NCBI GenBank assembly: GCA_049840515.1
Contig: JASGKW010000003.1
Span: forward strand, 1-64,000
Direction: 5' to 3'
Length of the DNA: 64,000 nucleotides
Source of the DNA: Muricomes sp049840515
Lineage (GTDB): Bacteria; Bacillota; Clostridia; Lachnospirales; Lachnospiraceae
A program made the translations under genes and the position numbers. Position 1 is the first letter of the stretch. Each line of letters begins with the position of its first letter. Of this stretch, positions 36,441-45,801 are shown piece by piece. The notes beneath the pieces were generated by a model, which did no database searches, had not been told where the DNA came from, and saw only the letters and a program-made list of their open reading frames with translations.

Positions 36441-36567
36441 ATTCATGTCTCCTATTTATCTTAGTAAAATTTCACAATGGCTCCTTAAGCTGTTATTTTA
36501 TCATAATACAGGTTGTAATTCATCCCAATCGCACTTATAATACAAGTAGTATTTATTAGGAGGACTA

Positions 36568-37443
36568 ATGATGGATATCAATTATGAATTGTACAAAGTT
36601 TTTTATCATGTGGCATCTTCCCTGAGCTTCTCGGAAGCATCCAAACAGCTTTTCATTTCACAGTCAGCGGTAAGCCAGTCTATCAAAACATTGGAAAGCA
36701 GGCTCGACCAGATACTATTCATCCGCAGCACAAAACGCGTTCAGCTGACACCTGAAGGGGAAATCCTTCTCCGCCATGTTGAACCGGCCATTCATCTTAT
36801 ACAGCGGGGGAGACTCAGCTATTGGATGCGGCCTCCACAGGGGGGCAAATCCGAATTGGAGCCAGTGATACCATCTGCCGCTATTTTTTAGTTCCCTATC
36901 TGGAGAGATTTCACAAGGAATTTCCCAGCGCACATATCAAAGTTATCAACCAGACCTCCATAAAATGCGTGGAATTGCTGGAACTCGGCCAGGTAGATCT
37001 GATTGTCGCAAATTACCCAAACAACTACTTAAGCAATGTTTCTTCTATCAAAAAAATCAAGCCATTCCGGGATATCTTTATAGCCAACCAGGCTTTTGAA
37101 GACCTGAGAGGGAAAAAACTCACCTATGAACAGCTTGCCCAATATCCAATTTTAATGCTGGACAAAAAAAGTACAACCAGCGAGTTTCTTCACCGCCTGT
37201 TCCAGCAGCATCAGTTGGACCTTGTTCCCGAGATTGAGCTTGCCAGCAATGATTTACTCATAGACCTGGCGCGCATTGGGTTAGGAATCGCATTTCTGCC
37301 CGATTACTGCATTACGAATAATCTGCAAGAATTATTTATCGTGGATATAGAAGAAAAGCTTGCCGGAGAGAGAGCTTATTGCCGCATACAATGAGCAGAT
37401 ACCGTTGTCCAAAGCAGCACAGGAATTTTTGAACTATTTTTAA
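36568..37443 (+). CDS. LysR family transcriptional regulator, frameshifted twice
   Basis: Helix-turn-helix at the N-terminus (FSEASKQLFISQSAVSQSIKTLE) and a LysR substrate-binding domain (GQIRIGASDTICRYFLVPYLE, GLGIAFLPDYCI). The frame breaks in a G-run near 36808 (-1) and near 37362 (+1, extra G). After repair it ends ELIAAYNEQIPLSKAAQEFLNYF with TAA at 37441-37443, about 291 residues. The start has GGAGG; ATG 36568 or 36571 are both possible. The target is unknown; the guanidine exporter downstream has its own riboswitch. Confidence 0.85.
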
Positions 37444-37517
37444 ATTTCTTGACTATTTTGCCCCTATCCTGTATGCTGTTTTTAGCTTGAGGGATTTATT
37501 TTCCCTTGGAAATTCAA

Positions 37518-37523
37518 TATAAT
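37518..37523 (+). promoter_or_regulatory. -10 element before the guanidine riboswitch
   Basis: TATAAT at 37518-37523 lies a few bases before the aptamer. The expected -35 hexamer is poor. Confidence 0.45.
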
Positions 37524-37526
37524 GCT

Positions 37527-37645
37527 TTCTAGGGTTCCGCAGTGAAGCTGGCCAGTGACCGAGAGAAAGCACACAGTTGAGCAAAGCGGCTGAATACATT
37601 TCAGACTTTCACACTGTGGCACGGAAGGATAAAAGCCTGGGAGAT
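37527..37645 (+). promoter_or_regulatory. Guanidine-I (ykkC) riboswitch
   Basis: The conserved blocks CTAGGGTTCCG, ACCGAGAGAAAGCACAC, GGCACGGAAGGATAAAAGCC and TGGGAGA appear in order, as in the ykkC/guanidine-I class. A terminator overlaps the 3' end. Guanidine binding should permit read-through into the exporter gene. Confidence 0.92.
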
Positions 37646-37671
37646 AATAACAATATCTCTCAGGCCTTTTT
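37635..37671 (+). terminator. Expression-platform terminator of the guanidine riboswitch
   Basis: GCCTGGGAGATA pairs with TATCTCTCAGGC around a short loop and is followed by CTTTTTG. The stem includes the last aptamer bases, as needed for switching. Confidence 0.8.
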
Positions 37672-37720
37672 GTGTGTCAGGAAACTTCTGACAAAAGCTT
37701 ATGAAAGGAGGTGATCAGAT

Positions 37721-38038
37721 ATGCCATGGGTTTACTTAACTATTGCCGGGATATTTGAAGTTGTGTGGGCAATTGGACTGAAATACTCACACGGATTCAC
37801 AAAATTGATTCCGTCCATTGTAACTATAGTGGGCATGATAATAAGTTTTTATCTGCTGGCACTGGCAACAAAAACACTGCCTATCGGTACAGCCTACGCT
37901 GTATGGACCGGCATCGGCGCTTTGGGTACTGTGATTCTGGGGATTGTGTTTTTCCATGAACCTCTGACCTTATTAAGAGTCCTGTTCCTCTTTATGATTC
38001 TTATTGGGATTTTGGGATTGAAAATCACATCCGCATAA
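37721..38038 (+). CDS. gdx: Guanidinium exporter (SMR family, Gdx/SugE type)
   Basis: A 105-residue protein with four transmembrane helices, exporting guanidinium by proton exchange as a dual-topology dimer. The essential Glu is in GIFEVVWAIGLKYSHGF and the signature GTAYAVWTGIGALGTV is canonical. ATG 37721 follows AAAGGAGG. The guanidine-I riboswitch in its leader fixes the substrate with confidence. Confidence 0.96.
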   Translation: MPWVYLTIAGIFEVVWAIGLKYSHGFTKLIPSIVTIVGMIISFYLLALATKTLPIGTAYAVWTGIGALGTVILGIVFFHEPLTLLRVLFLFMILIGILGLKITSA

Positions 38039-38094
38039 TCTGTTTCAAAGCACAGGCAAAACAACCTCATGGGACTTTTCCGCATATATATTTA

Positions 38095-38123
38095 TTGCTT
38101 TTTATGACGAAATATGGTATATT
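38095..38123 (+). promoter_or_regulatory. Promoter of the chemoreceptor gene
   Basis: TTGCTT (38095-38100) and TATATT (38118-38123), 17 bp apart. No FliA-type promoter was seen. Confidence 0.5.
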
Positions 38124-38163
38124 TTGTCATGATATTCATAATTATACACCGCTGGAGGTTCCC

Positions 38164-39906
38164 ATGAAAAGTTTAAAATCAAAACTTATATTTACCACCC
38201 TTATTCTTGTTACAGTTACATCGCTGTTAACCGTAATAATGGGGGTTTTCGAAAGTTTCAGAACTACAGAAGAGATTATTCAGACACAAGTAAAGCAGCA
38301 ATTAAACAGTGCCGGCAATATGGCTGACATCTATCTTAAAACTGAGTTTGGCTCTTTAAGTTTAAGCAACAAAGGCACTCTGGTAGATGAAAACAACCAG
38401 GAAATTGCTGGAAACTATGATGCCATTGACCAGCTGGCTAATAGCATGAATGTGGTTGCCACTGTTTTTGTCAAGGAAGGGAACGATTATACCCGCGTAC
38501 TCACAACCATTAAGGATGATAAGGGTGAACGGATTATCGGGACTCAGTTAGATGCCACGGGAACTGCATACAAGGAAGTATCCAAGGGGAATGTAGCTCT
38601 GGGTGAGGCAAGTATTCTCAACAAACAATATATGACCCGGTATGCGCCTATTTACGATAGTAACCAGCAGATTATAGGGATTTATTTTGTGGGTGTACCT
38701 ATGCAGTCCGTCAACGATATTTTCCAGCAGGGACTCCGCTCTACAATTTCAATTACAGCAATCCTGATTATCGTGGTACTGCTTGCCGCAGGTGTGGTTG
38801 TCTTTTTTACAAGCGGCTCTATCGCAAAACCAATCAGAAGAATTACAACAGCCGCCCAGAAAATTGCTGAGGGTGATTTTGATGTGGAACTCTCTGTAAA
38901 ATCCAAAGATGAAATTGGACAGCTTGCAACAGCATTTCAGCTTACCATTAAGCAATTAGTAAATTATCAGGAATATATTGATGAAATTTCCAATGCTTTA
39001 TCAACAGTCTCCGATGGAGATTTGACAGTAACACTGCAAAAAGAATACATAGGTCAGTTCCAGAAGCTGAAAGACCATATGCAGTCATTGCTTGTAAATT
39101 TAAATGCTACCATGACACAGATAAGCAGCTCCGCAGAGCAGGTAAACAGTGGTTCAGGACAGATTGCGAATACCGCGCAGGCTCTCTCCCATGGTGCAAC
39201 AGAACAGGCAAGTGCTGTAGAACAATTGTCTGCGTCCATCGCACAGGTCACTACACAAATTAATCAGAATGCGGAAAACGCGGCCTCTGCATACGACAAA
39301 GTGGAATTTGCGGGAAAAGAAATGCATATCAGCAATGAACAAATGCAGAGCATGGTTGAAGCTATGAATCAGATTACCCAGAAGTCATCTGAAATTTCAA
39401 AAATCATCAAAATGATTGAAGATATTTCATTCCAGACAAATATACTTGCATTAAATGCCGCTATTGAAGCTGCCCGTGCGGGTGAAGCTGGAAAAGGATT
39501 CGCAGTTGTAGCAGATGAGGTGAGAAATCTGGCCGGGAAATCGGCTGAGGCGGCGAAAGATACAACCACTTTGATTCAGGCAACTGTTGATGCTGTCGAG
39601 AATGCTTCCCAAATTGCAGACAGCACCGCAGAAAGTTTACAGAAGAGTGAGGAGGTTACAAGAGAATCTGTCACTTTGATTAATAAAATTGCGGAAGCTT
39701 CACAGGAACAGGCTACAGCAATCGCTCAGATAAATCAGGGCGTAGAGCAGATTTCCTCTGTAATCCAGACAAACGCTGCCACCTCCGAAGAAAGCGCTGC
39801 TGCAAGTCAGGAATTATCCAGCCAGGCACACCTGCTGGAAGAATTTGTAGCAAAATTCAAACTGAGTGACACAGAGGGCTCTTCTTTCTCTGGCACAGAA
39901 TTTTAA
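38164..39906 (+). CDS. Methyl-accepting chemotaxis protein
   Basis: Membrane chemoreceptor. ATG 38164 follows GGAGG; the in-frame upstream stretch is noncoding. Helix 1 (about residues 10-28) is followed by an extracellular single-Cache-type sensor, helix 2 (about 190-217), a HAMP segment (IAKPIRRITTAAQKIAEGDF), and a cytoplasmic signalling hairpin with the conserved tip EDISFQTNILALNAAIEAARAGEAGKG, of which the core is ILALNAAIEAARAGE. About 580 residues. No other motility genes occur in the window. The ligand is unknown. Confidence 0.95.
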   Translation: MKSLKSKLIFTTLILVTVTSLLTVIMGVFESFRTTEEIIQTQVKQQLNSAGNMADIYLKTEFGSLSLSNKGTLVDENNQEIAGNYDAIDQLANSMNVVATVFVKEGNDYTRVLTTIKDDKGERIIGTQLDATGTAYKEVSKGNVALGEASILNKQYMTRYAPIYDSNQQIIGIYFVGVPMQSVNDIFQQGLRSTISITAILIIVVLLAAGVVVFFTSGSIAKPIRRITTAAQKIAEGDFDVELSVKSKDEIGQLATAFQLTIKQLVNYQEYIDEISNALSTVSDGDLTVTLQKEYIGQFQKLKDHMQSLLVNLNATMTQISSSAEQVNSGSGQIANTAQALSHGATEQASAVEQLSASIAQVTTQINQNAENAASAYDKVEFAGKEMHISNEQMQSMVEAMNQITQKSSEISKIIKMIEDISFQTNILALNAAIEAARAGEAGKGFAVVADEVRNLAGKSAEAAKDTTTLIQATVDAVENASQIADSTAESLQKSEEVTRESVTLINKIAEASQEQATAIAQINQGVEQISSVIQTNAATSEESAAASQELSSQAHLLEEFVAKFKLSDTEGSSFSGTEF

Positions 39907-39922
39907 ACATCACAACAAAAAA

Positions 39923-39938
39923 TGCCCTTTGCAGGGCA
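39923..39938 (-). terminator. Terminator after the helicase gene
   Basis: TGCCCT and AGGGCA pair around TTGC; on the minus strand the hairpin is followed by TTTTTTG. Confidence 0.65.
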
Positions 39939-39960
39939 ATTAAATTGGAAGGGGAACGCA

Positions 39961-42320
39961 TCAGCGTTTCTCCTTCCAAAAATTTTCTATATCGCCTTTT
40001 AAATTTTCCAGTCTGCACGTCTGGTATCCGTCCCACTCTCTGGGGAAAACCTCCTGATACTGTCTCCCCTGAAAACGTTCGTCCAACAGAACTATGACCC
40101 CCTTGTCCTGCTCTGTCCGTATCACTCTCCCGGCAGATTGTAATACTTTATTCATTCCCGGGTACAGATAGGCGTAATCAAAGCCCCTCATGTTTCTGCT
40201 GTCAAAATACTGTTTTAATATCTCCCTGTCATTACATACCTGCGGCAGACCCGTCCCTACAATAACAGCCCCTATCAGCCTGTCTTTTGCAAGGTCTATT
40301 CCTTCTGAAAAAATTCCTCCCAATACACAGAACCCAACAAGACTATTTTTCCTGTCCTCCTCGAAATTTTCTAAAAATATTTCACGGGCTTCCTCATCCA
40401 TATATTGAGCCTGGACAATACACTCTATATCAGCTTTTTCTTCGATTTCTCCTGAAAATTCTGATAGACATCCTCCATAAAGCGGTAGGATGGAAAGAAA
40501 ATCATATAATTTCCCTTTTTTGATTCCACCACCCTGAAAATATATTCTGAAAATTTCTGGTACGTAGACTGCCCTCTCACAGTGTATCTGGAGCTGACAT
40601 CTGTTCCCAGCAAAATCAGGCGGTTCTCTTTTGGAAAAGAGGAAGGGGCATAGATGGCATAATCCTCTTTTTCTACACTCAACAGCTTTTTATAATAGTG
40701 GATGGGCAGTAATGTTGCCGAAAAAAATACGGTACTGTTCCCCTGTTCCAAATATGTCTGCAGATTTACGGAGGGATTCACACAGAGCAGTTTTATCTTA
40801 AAACGCCCGTCATTCTCAAGTTCCGTATAAATCACATAATTTTCATCTAAAATCTCGTAGATATTCAAAAAGTTCCTGAGCTGAAAATAAAAATCCAATA
40901 CCTGCTCTCTCTTCTCATCTCCCCGGAGCTCTTCCATGTATTCCTCTATCCCCGACATCACATTCATCAATTTAAGTGCTATATGGGAAACGCTGTCCAG
41001 CACCTGATAGTTCTCACATTCTCTTTTCAGCATGAGAAGCTGCTTATTACACTCCTCCAGCCGTTTTGCCAGACCTGGGTCCTCTGTTCTCACAAGCCGT
41101 TTCATCTCAAGCACATCTTCTTTATAGAGAGAAGCACTGTACATTTCCCTGCCCCTTTCCACAAGATTGTGGGCCTCATCAATCAGAAAAAGATATTCCC
41201 CCTTATTTCCCTCCGAGAAAAATCGTTTCAAGTGTGCATTAGGGTCAAACACGTAGTTGTAATCACAGATGACAGCATCTGCCCATAGGGACACATCCAG
41301 AGACATCTCAAAGGGGCAGACCTTATGCTTCTTCGCCTGAGCCTCCAAAGCTTCTCTGCCCATGTCATCGGAATGAGTGAGCATATCAAACACTGCATCG
41401 TTCACCCGGTTATAGTGGCCTGCCGCATAGGGACAATTCTCCGGATTGCAGAGAGTTTCCTCGCAGAAGCATATTTTCTCTTTCGCAGTAAGGGTAATAA
41501 CTTTAAATTTAAGCCCCTGCCTCTTCAATGTGTCAAACGCCTGCTCTGCCACTGTTCTTGTAATCGTCTTTGCTGTCAGATAAAAAATCTTATCTCCCAG
41601 CCCCTCTCCCACCGCCTTTACCGCAGGGAATACCGTTGCCATAGTCTTCCCCACCCCGGTAGGTGCCTGTATAAACAGTTTTTTCTTTCTGAGCATTGTC
41701 CGGTACACAGAAGTCACAAGATAACGCTGTCCTTCCCTGTAGTCAAAGGGGAATTCTACCGGCTTAATAGACTCTTTTCTTGCTGCCCTCCATTGGATTT
41801 GAAATCTTGCCCACTTCTCATATTTCTTTACCAAATCCAGAAACCATTCTTCCAGCTCTTCAAACAGATAAGTATATGAAAACCGCTTTATTTCTTCTGT
41901 CTCCAAATGACAGTATGTCATCTGAACACCAATTCTTTTCAGTTCCTGCTGACTTGCATAGATATAGGCATAACATTTAGCCTGTGCAAGATGAACATTG
42001 GATGGCTCTTTGATATGAATCAACTCCCTCAAAACACCTTTGATTTCATCAATCATCACACCATCTGTCTCTTCCATAACCCCATCTGCCCTGCCTTCCA
42101 CCTGGAGAAGAAATCCCTCGCAGGGCATCTGGATTTTCAAGGAAACCTCCGCACGATAATTAGACCCCATTCGCCGCTGTATCTTTCGATGGATTCTGCT
42201 TCCCTGCTGCATAACATCCTTATCCATGCCACCGGATATTCTATTGTCGATATCCCCCTCCCGCAGAATAAATTCCACCAGATTCCTGACGGATATCCGT
42301 ATCAATTCTTTTTCATCCAT
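39961..42320 (-). CDS. PD-(D/E)XK nuclease-like/XPD-DinG-type helicase fusion, one frameshift
   Basis: An N-terminal RecB/Cas4-like nuclease fold (VEGRADGVMEETDGVMIDEIKG) is joined to a Rad3/XPD superfamily 2 helicase. Walker A is APTGVGKT and the helicase II motif DEAH in LIDEAHNLV; four Cys in KICFCEETLCNPENC...VCPFE could hold a 4Fe-4S cluster. The frame breaks near 40440; one lost base restores ADIECIVQAQYMDEEAREIF. The repaired length is about 786 residues. ATG 42320 lies only a few bases after a TATAAT, with no clear ribosome-binding site, so a leaderless message is possible. Likely role is DNA repair. Confidence 0.85.
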
Positions 42321-42479
42321 ATATGTTATTATACCCCATCCTGCATATCTTACAAAAAGCCCCAACAATCAGCAATAGCCCGGCTTACACCAGGCTTCTT
42401 GCTGTATTTCCTATCTTATTCTCAGTCCCTCATAGCTGGGACAACTGAATTTCTCTATCCTAAGACAAGGCTTTGAACC

Positions 42480-43412
42480 TTATTCCTCAGCTTTTTCGTG
42501 ATGTGCAATTTCTGAAATAGTCTTGGTCAAACCTGCAATCCCCTGCAATTCTGAAGGAATGATAATCTTGGTGGCCTTTCCGTCCGCAGCCTTGGCGAAA
42601 GCCTCAAGACTCTTAATTGTCAGTACCGCATTATCAGCTCCGGCAGCTTTAATAAATTCAATACCTTCCGCAGTTGCCTTCTGCACGCTTCGGATGGCTT
42701 CCGCCTGTCCTTCTGCCTCTTTAATTCTCTTTTGTTTCTCCGCCTCCGCTCTCAAAATAGCTGACTCTTTGGCAGCTTCCGCTTCCAGAATAACAGACTC
42801 TTTCTCACCTTCAGCTACAAGAATTGTGGATTTCTTCTCACCTTCAGCTCTCAGAATGGCTTCTCTTCGCTCACGCTCCGCTTTCATCTGCTTCTCCATG
42901 GCATCCTGAATGGCCTTTGGAGGCATAATGTTCTTCAGCTCCACACGGTTCACTTTAATTCCCCATGGGTCCGTCGCAATGTCGAGGGATGTGCGCATCT
43001 TTGAGTTGATAGTCTCTCTGGAGGTCAATGTCTCATCCAGCTCCAAATCACCGATAATATTTCTCAGTGTGGTGGCTGTCAGATTCTCAATCGCAGAGAT
43101 AGGATTTTCTACACCGTATGCATACTGTTTCGGGTCGGTAATCTGAAAAAATACAACCGTATCAATCTGCATCGTTACGTTATCCTTTGTAATAACGGCC
43201 TGAGGATCAAAATCCACTACCTGCTCTTTTAAGGACACTTTTCTGGCAACCTTCTCAATAATCGGCACCTTAAAGTGAAGTCCCACACTCCATGTAGCTC
43301 TGTATCCTCCCAGGCGCTCCAAAACATAGCCATATGCCTGCGGCACAATCCTGACACTTGTGATCAGAACAAAAAGTATAATCAACAGTATAATAATCAA
43401 AATAAAGCCCAT
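42480..43412 (-). CDS. SPFH/band-7 membrane-scaffold protein (QmcA/stomatin-like)
   Basis: A 310-residue protein: one N-terminal helix (IILLIILFVLI), the SPFH domain (IIEKVARKVSLKEQVVDFDPQAV, NPISAIENLTATTLRNIIGDLELDETLTSRE), then a coiled coil rich in Ala/Glu/Lys. ATG 43412 follows GAGGAGG. Such proteins pair with NfeD in membrane-microdomain organisation. Here nfeD is 1.8 kb upstream, with an IS110 element between them. Confidence 0.92.
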   Translation of the reverse strand: MGFILIIILLIILFVLITSVRIVPQAYGYVLERLGGYRATWSVGLHFKVPIIEKVARKVSLKEQVVDFDPQAVITKDNVTMQIDTVVFFQITDPKQYAYGVENPISAIENLTATTLRNIIGDLELDETLTSRETINSKMRTSLDIATDPWGIKVNRVELKNIMPPKAIQDAMEKQMKAERERREAILRAEGEKKSTILVAEGEKESVILEAEAAKESAILRAEAEKQKRIKEAEGQAEAIRSVQKATAEGIEFIKAAGADNAVLTIKSLEAFAKAADGKATKIIIPSELQGIAGLTKTISEIAHHEKAEE

Positions 43413-43599
43413 ACTTAATCCTCCTCGTATTATAAGTTTATAGACCTCATTACAGAGGTTCTATAGACTTATTTTTATGATATAGGTAGTGGGTGAATTG
43501 TTGGTCATCCCTTCTTACCTACATAATTATAAGTTACTTTATAGTCATGCTCCCAGATGCTATACTTTAGTTCATAAGAACTGTAGCTGTGGTCACTGC

Positions 43600-43735
43600 T
43601 TCTATTCTCCTGCAAAACATTTTGTTATTGCCTCATAAGCATGCAGCCCTAATGCTACGCCTGAACTTATTACACAAATGCTGCATACCGGCATCTAGCC
43701 ACCAGCAGGGTATTTCTTGCCGGACAATGCTAATA
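43600..43735 (+). ncRNA. Candidate IS110 bridge RNA region
   Basis: Left of the transposase two stems with large internal loops follow each other. ATGCAGC (43640-43646) pairs with GCTGCAT (43680-43686), and CCGGCA (43688-43693) pairs with TGCCGG (43718-43723). Each encloses an unpaired region. This resembles the target- and donor-binding loops of IS110 bridge RNAs, which lie at the left end in the IS110 group. AGGGTA in the second loop is complementary to TACCCT near the element's right end (about 45160). Confidence 0.45.
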
Positions 43736-43817
43736 ACGCGAGGGTTAGGTTGGCGTAGTGATCTGGGATAAGCCATGATTACATTCTTCTACTTTACGAT
43801 GAAAGGTGGTGATTACC

Positions 43818-45098
43818 GTGAAACTAAAAATCGATTACCTATCAACGCTTTTTGTTGGGATTGATATTGCATCCCGTACTCATGTTGTTTCAGCACTAGA
43901 TTTTAATCAGGAGTTCTTCATAAAAATGAAGTCAGTTCCCAATACCCAAGAAGGTGCCACTCTTCTTGAACACATGATTGTTGATGTTCTTAAAAACCAT
44001 CATCAATTCAAATACATCGTTATCGGAATGGAATCCACTGGATTTTATGGTGTCCATCTTGCTAATTATCTTTCTGCCAGTCATAAGTTGGCTCCTTTTT
44101 CTGTCCGTGTTTTTTGTCTGAATCCAAAGGAAGTGAATAATTACAAAAAATCCTTTAATGACATTGGAAAGAATGATGGAATTGATTCATTCGTTATTGC
44201 TGATTTTGCCCGGGTAGGACGTATCAGCATTAAATCCTGGCGTGGTTCGCAATACCTTGCCTTGCAGCGCCTTACCAGACATCGCATGCATATCACTGAG
44301 TGTATTGCCAGAGAAAAAACATATATGTTAAATAACATCTATCTCAAATTCAGTGAGTATGCTTTACTGCGCAATGGTGAGCACCCTTTTTCAAATAAAT
44401 ATGGTGCGACTGCCGAAGCGATTCTTACCGAATTTACAACCAATGAGGAGATTGCTAATACCTCTATCGAAGACCTTGTTGCTTTCATTAATACGAAAAG
44501 CAGAGGGCGCATTGCTGATTCGGAAGAAACGGCTAAAATAATACAGGCTGCGGCTCGTAATTCATACAGACTCGATAAATGTCTATATGAGCCTCTTACG
44601 ATATCGATTGCCTCTTCTTTCAACTGTATTAGCTCTTTTGAGATGGAACTGAAGGCAATTGATAAAGCAATCCTACACACGGTCAAGGGATTAAACCCTG
44701 ACGAATATACAGTGCTTAATTCCATCCCTGGAATTGGTAAGGTCTTCTCTGCCGGCATCCTTGCTGAAATTGGTTCTGTAAAAGCTTTTCAAAATGCTGA
44801 TTCGCTCGCTAAATATTGCGGCATTATCTGGAATGATAATGATTCAGGCGATTTTCAAGCCGAAGATAAACGAATGAGCAAGGCTGGCAACAGCTACCTG
44901 CGCTATTACATCATAGAAGCAACAGGAAGTGTGATACGACACTGTCCTGAGTATGAACGCTTCTATCATAAGAAATATGCTGAAACCCGAAATCATCAGC
45001 ATAAACGAGCACTCGCGTTGACTTCCCGTAAATTTATACGTCTGCTCTTTGGTCTGCTGGACAAGAGCCAACTCTACTCTCCGGAAAAGAGTAGGTGA
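43818..45098 (+). CDS. IS110 family recombinase/transposase
   Basis: About 426 residues. The N-terminal RuvC-like DEDD domain begins FVGIDIASRTHVV (first Asp) and has VIGMESTGFYGVHLANYL (Glu) and KNDGIDSFVIADFA (Asp pair). The C-terminal transposase_20 domain shows LNSIPGIGKVFSAGILAEIG and the Ser nucleophile region KAGNSYLRYYI. GTG 43818 is chosen for AAAGGTGG upstream. The frame is intact, so the element may be active. Confidence 0.93.
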   Translation: MKLKIDYLSTLFVGIDIASRTHVVSALDFNQEFFIKMKSVPNTQEGATLLEHMIVDVLKNHHQFKYIVIGMESTGFYGVHLANYLSASHKLAPFSVRVFCLNPKEVNNYKKSFNDIGKNDGIDSFVIADFARVGRISIKSWRGSQYLALQRLTRHRMHITECIAREKTYMLNNIYLKFSEYALLRNGEHPFSNKYGATAEAILTEFTTNEEIANTSIEDLVAFINTKSRGRIADSEETAKIIQAAARNSYRLDKCLYEPLTISIASSFNCISSFEMELKAIDKAILHTVKGLNPDEYTVLNSIPGIGKVFSAGILAEIGSVKAFQNADSLAKYCGIIWNDNDSGDFQAEDKRMSKAGNSYLRYYIIEATGSVIRHCPEYERFYHKKYAETRNHQHKRALALTSRKFIRLLFGLLDKSQLYSPEKSR

Positions 45099-45195
45099 TC
45101 CATATCGAATGTCTAATCTACGATTTTCGCTTTGGAAGCCGTAGGTCTATTAACGTTACCCTTCTCTAAGAAAACTATTTCAAAATACTTCTTGA

Positions 45196-45645
45196 CTATT
45201 TACCAAATTGCTTATGTTTGCTTACAATCAGTTTCACACCGGATATGCTGACTACCTCCACCAGTTCCCCCGGTTCCAGTACCTCTTCATCATTCTCTGC
45301 TCTCGCAGTCCACTCCTGACCACCTACAACCGCTGTCCCTGTCTGTGCCAGATTATCTATCTTTTCAGTAACTCTGACCACTTTACCAATTATACTTTCA
45401 TAATTGGTCTTTTCATGGTGGGAATTTATGTATTTTACCGCAAAAGGCCGGGTAAAAAACAGTAGTAAAAATGAGACAACGAAAAATGCAGCTATCTGCC
45501 ATGCCAAACCTACATTGGCAATATTGAGAAGCAACGCCGCCAGAGCCCCTCCGGCTAACCAGATTGATGTCAGGCCAACTGTAATAATCTCAATTACCAA
45601 AAAAATAATCAACAGCCCAAGCCATACTAAAGTTTCTCTCTCCAT
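45196..45645 (-). CDS. nfeD: NfeD-like membrane protein
   Basis: About 149 residues: three or four N-terminal helices, then an OB-fold NfeD domain (IIGKVVRVTEKIDNLAQTGTAVVGGQEWTARAEND, of which GKVVRV and GQEWTARAE are typical). ATG 45645 follows AAAGGAG; the in-frame upstream stretch lacks one. NfeD proteins work with SPFH partners; the partner lies beyond the IS110 insertion. This is the short form without a ClpP-like protease domain. Confidence 0.88.
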   Translation of the reverse strand: MERETLVWLGLLIIFLVIEIITVGLTSIWLAGGALAALLLNIANVGLAWQIAAFFVVSFLLLFFTRPFAVKYINSHHEKTNYESIIGKVVRVTEKIDNLAQTGTAVVGGQEWTARAENDEEVLEPGELVEVVSISGVKLIVSKHKQFGK

Positions 45646-45801
45646 ATTTCTCCTTTCTCTCAAATTTCCTTTCATCTGATTTATCTTGATTACAGATGAT
45701 TGGTAGTTCAATAAGTATATGTTAATCTAGTTTATTCTATTATACAATACTTTTCGCCTGAATGCAGTTCTTTTCATTATATTTCGGCAAAGATGGAGAA
45801 T

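Larger units (their letters stand above)
43474..45180 (+). mobile_element. IS110-family insertion element (approximate ends)
   Basis: A transposase of the IS110 DEDD type is flanked by about 345 bp of noncoding DNA on its left and 80-100 bp on its right. IS110 elements have no terminal inverted repeats, so the ends cannot be placed exactly. It lies between nfeD and the SPFH gene, opposite in orientation, and splits what is normally one operon. Confidence 0.75.

Noticed and set aside
37450..37480. Promoter TTGACT...TATGCT upstream of the guanidine riboswitch
   Set aside because: It overlaps the end of the repaired LysR gene and is weaker than the TATAAT placed just before the aptamer.
42361..42479. 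Another copy of the dispersed palindromic repeat before the SPFH gene end
   Set aside because: It has a CAGCAA/TTGCTG hairpin but lacks the TAACAGTTCAGCC end motif; probably a separate weak terminator.
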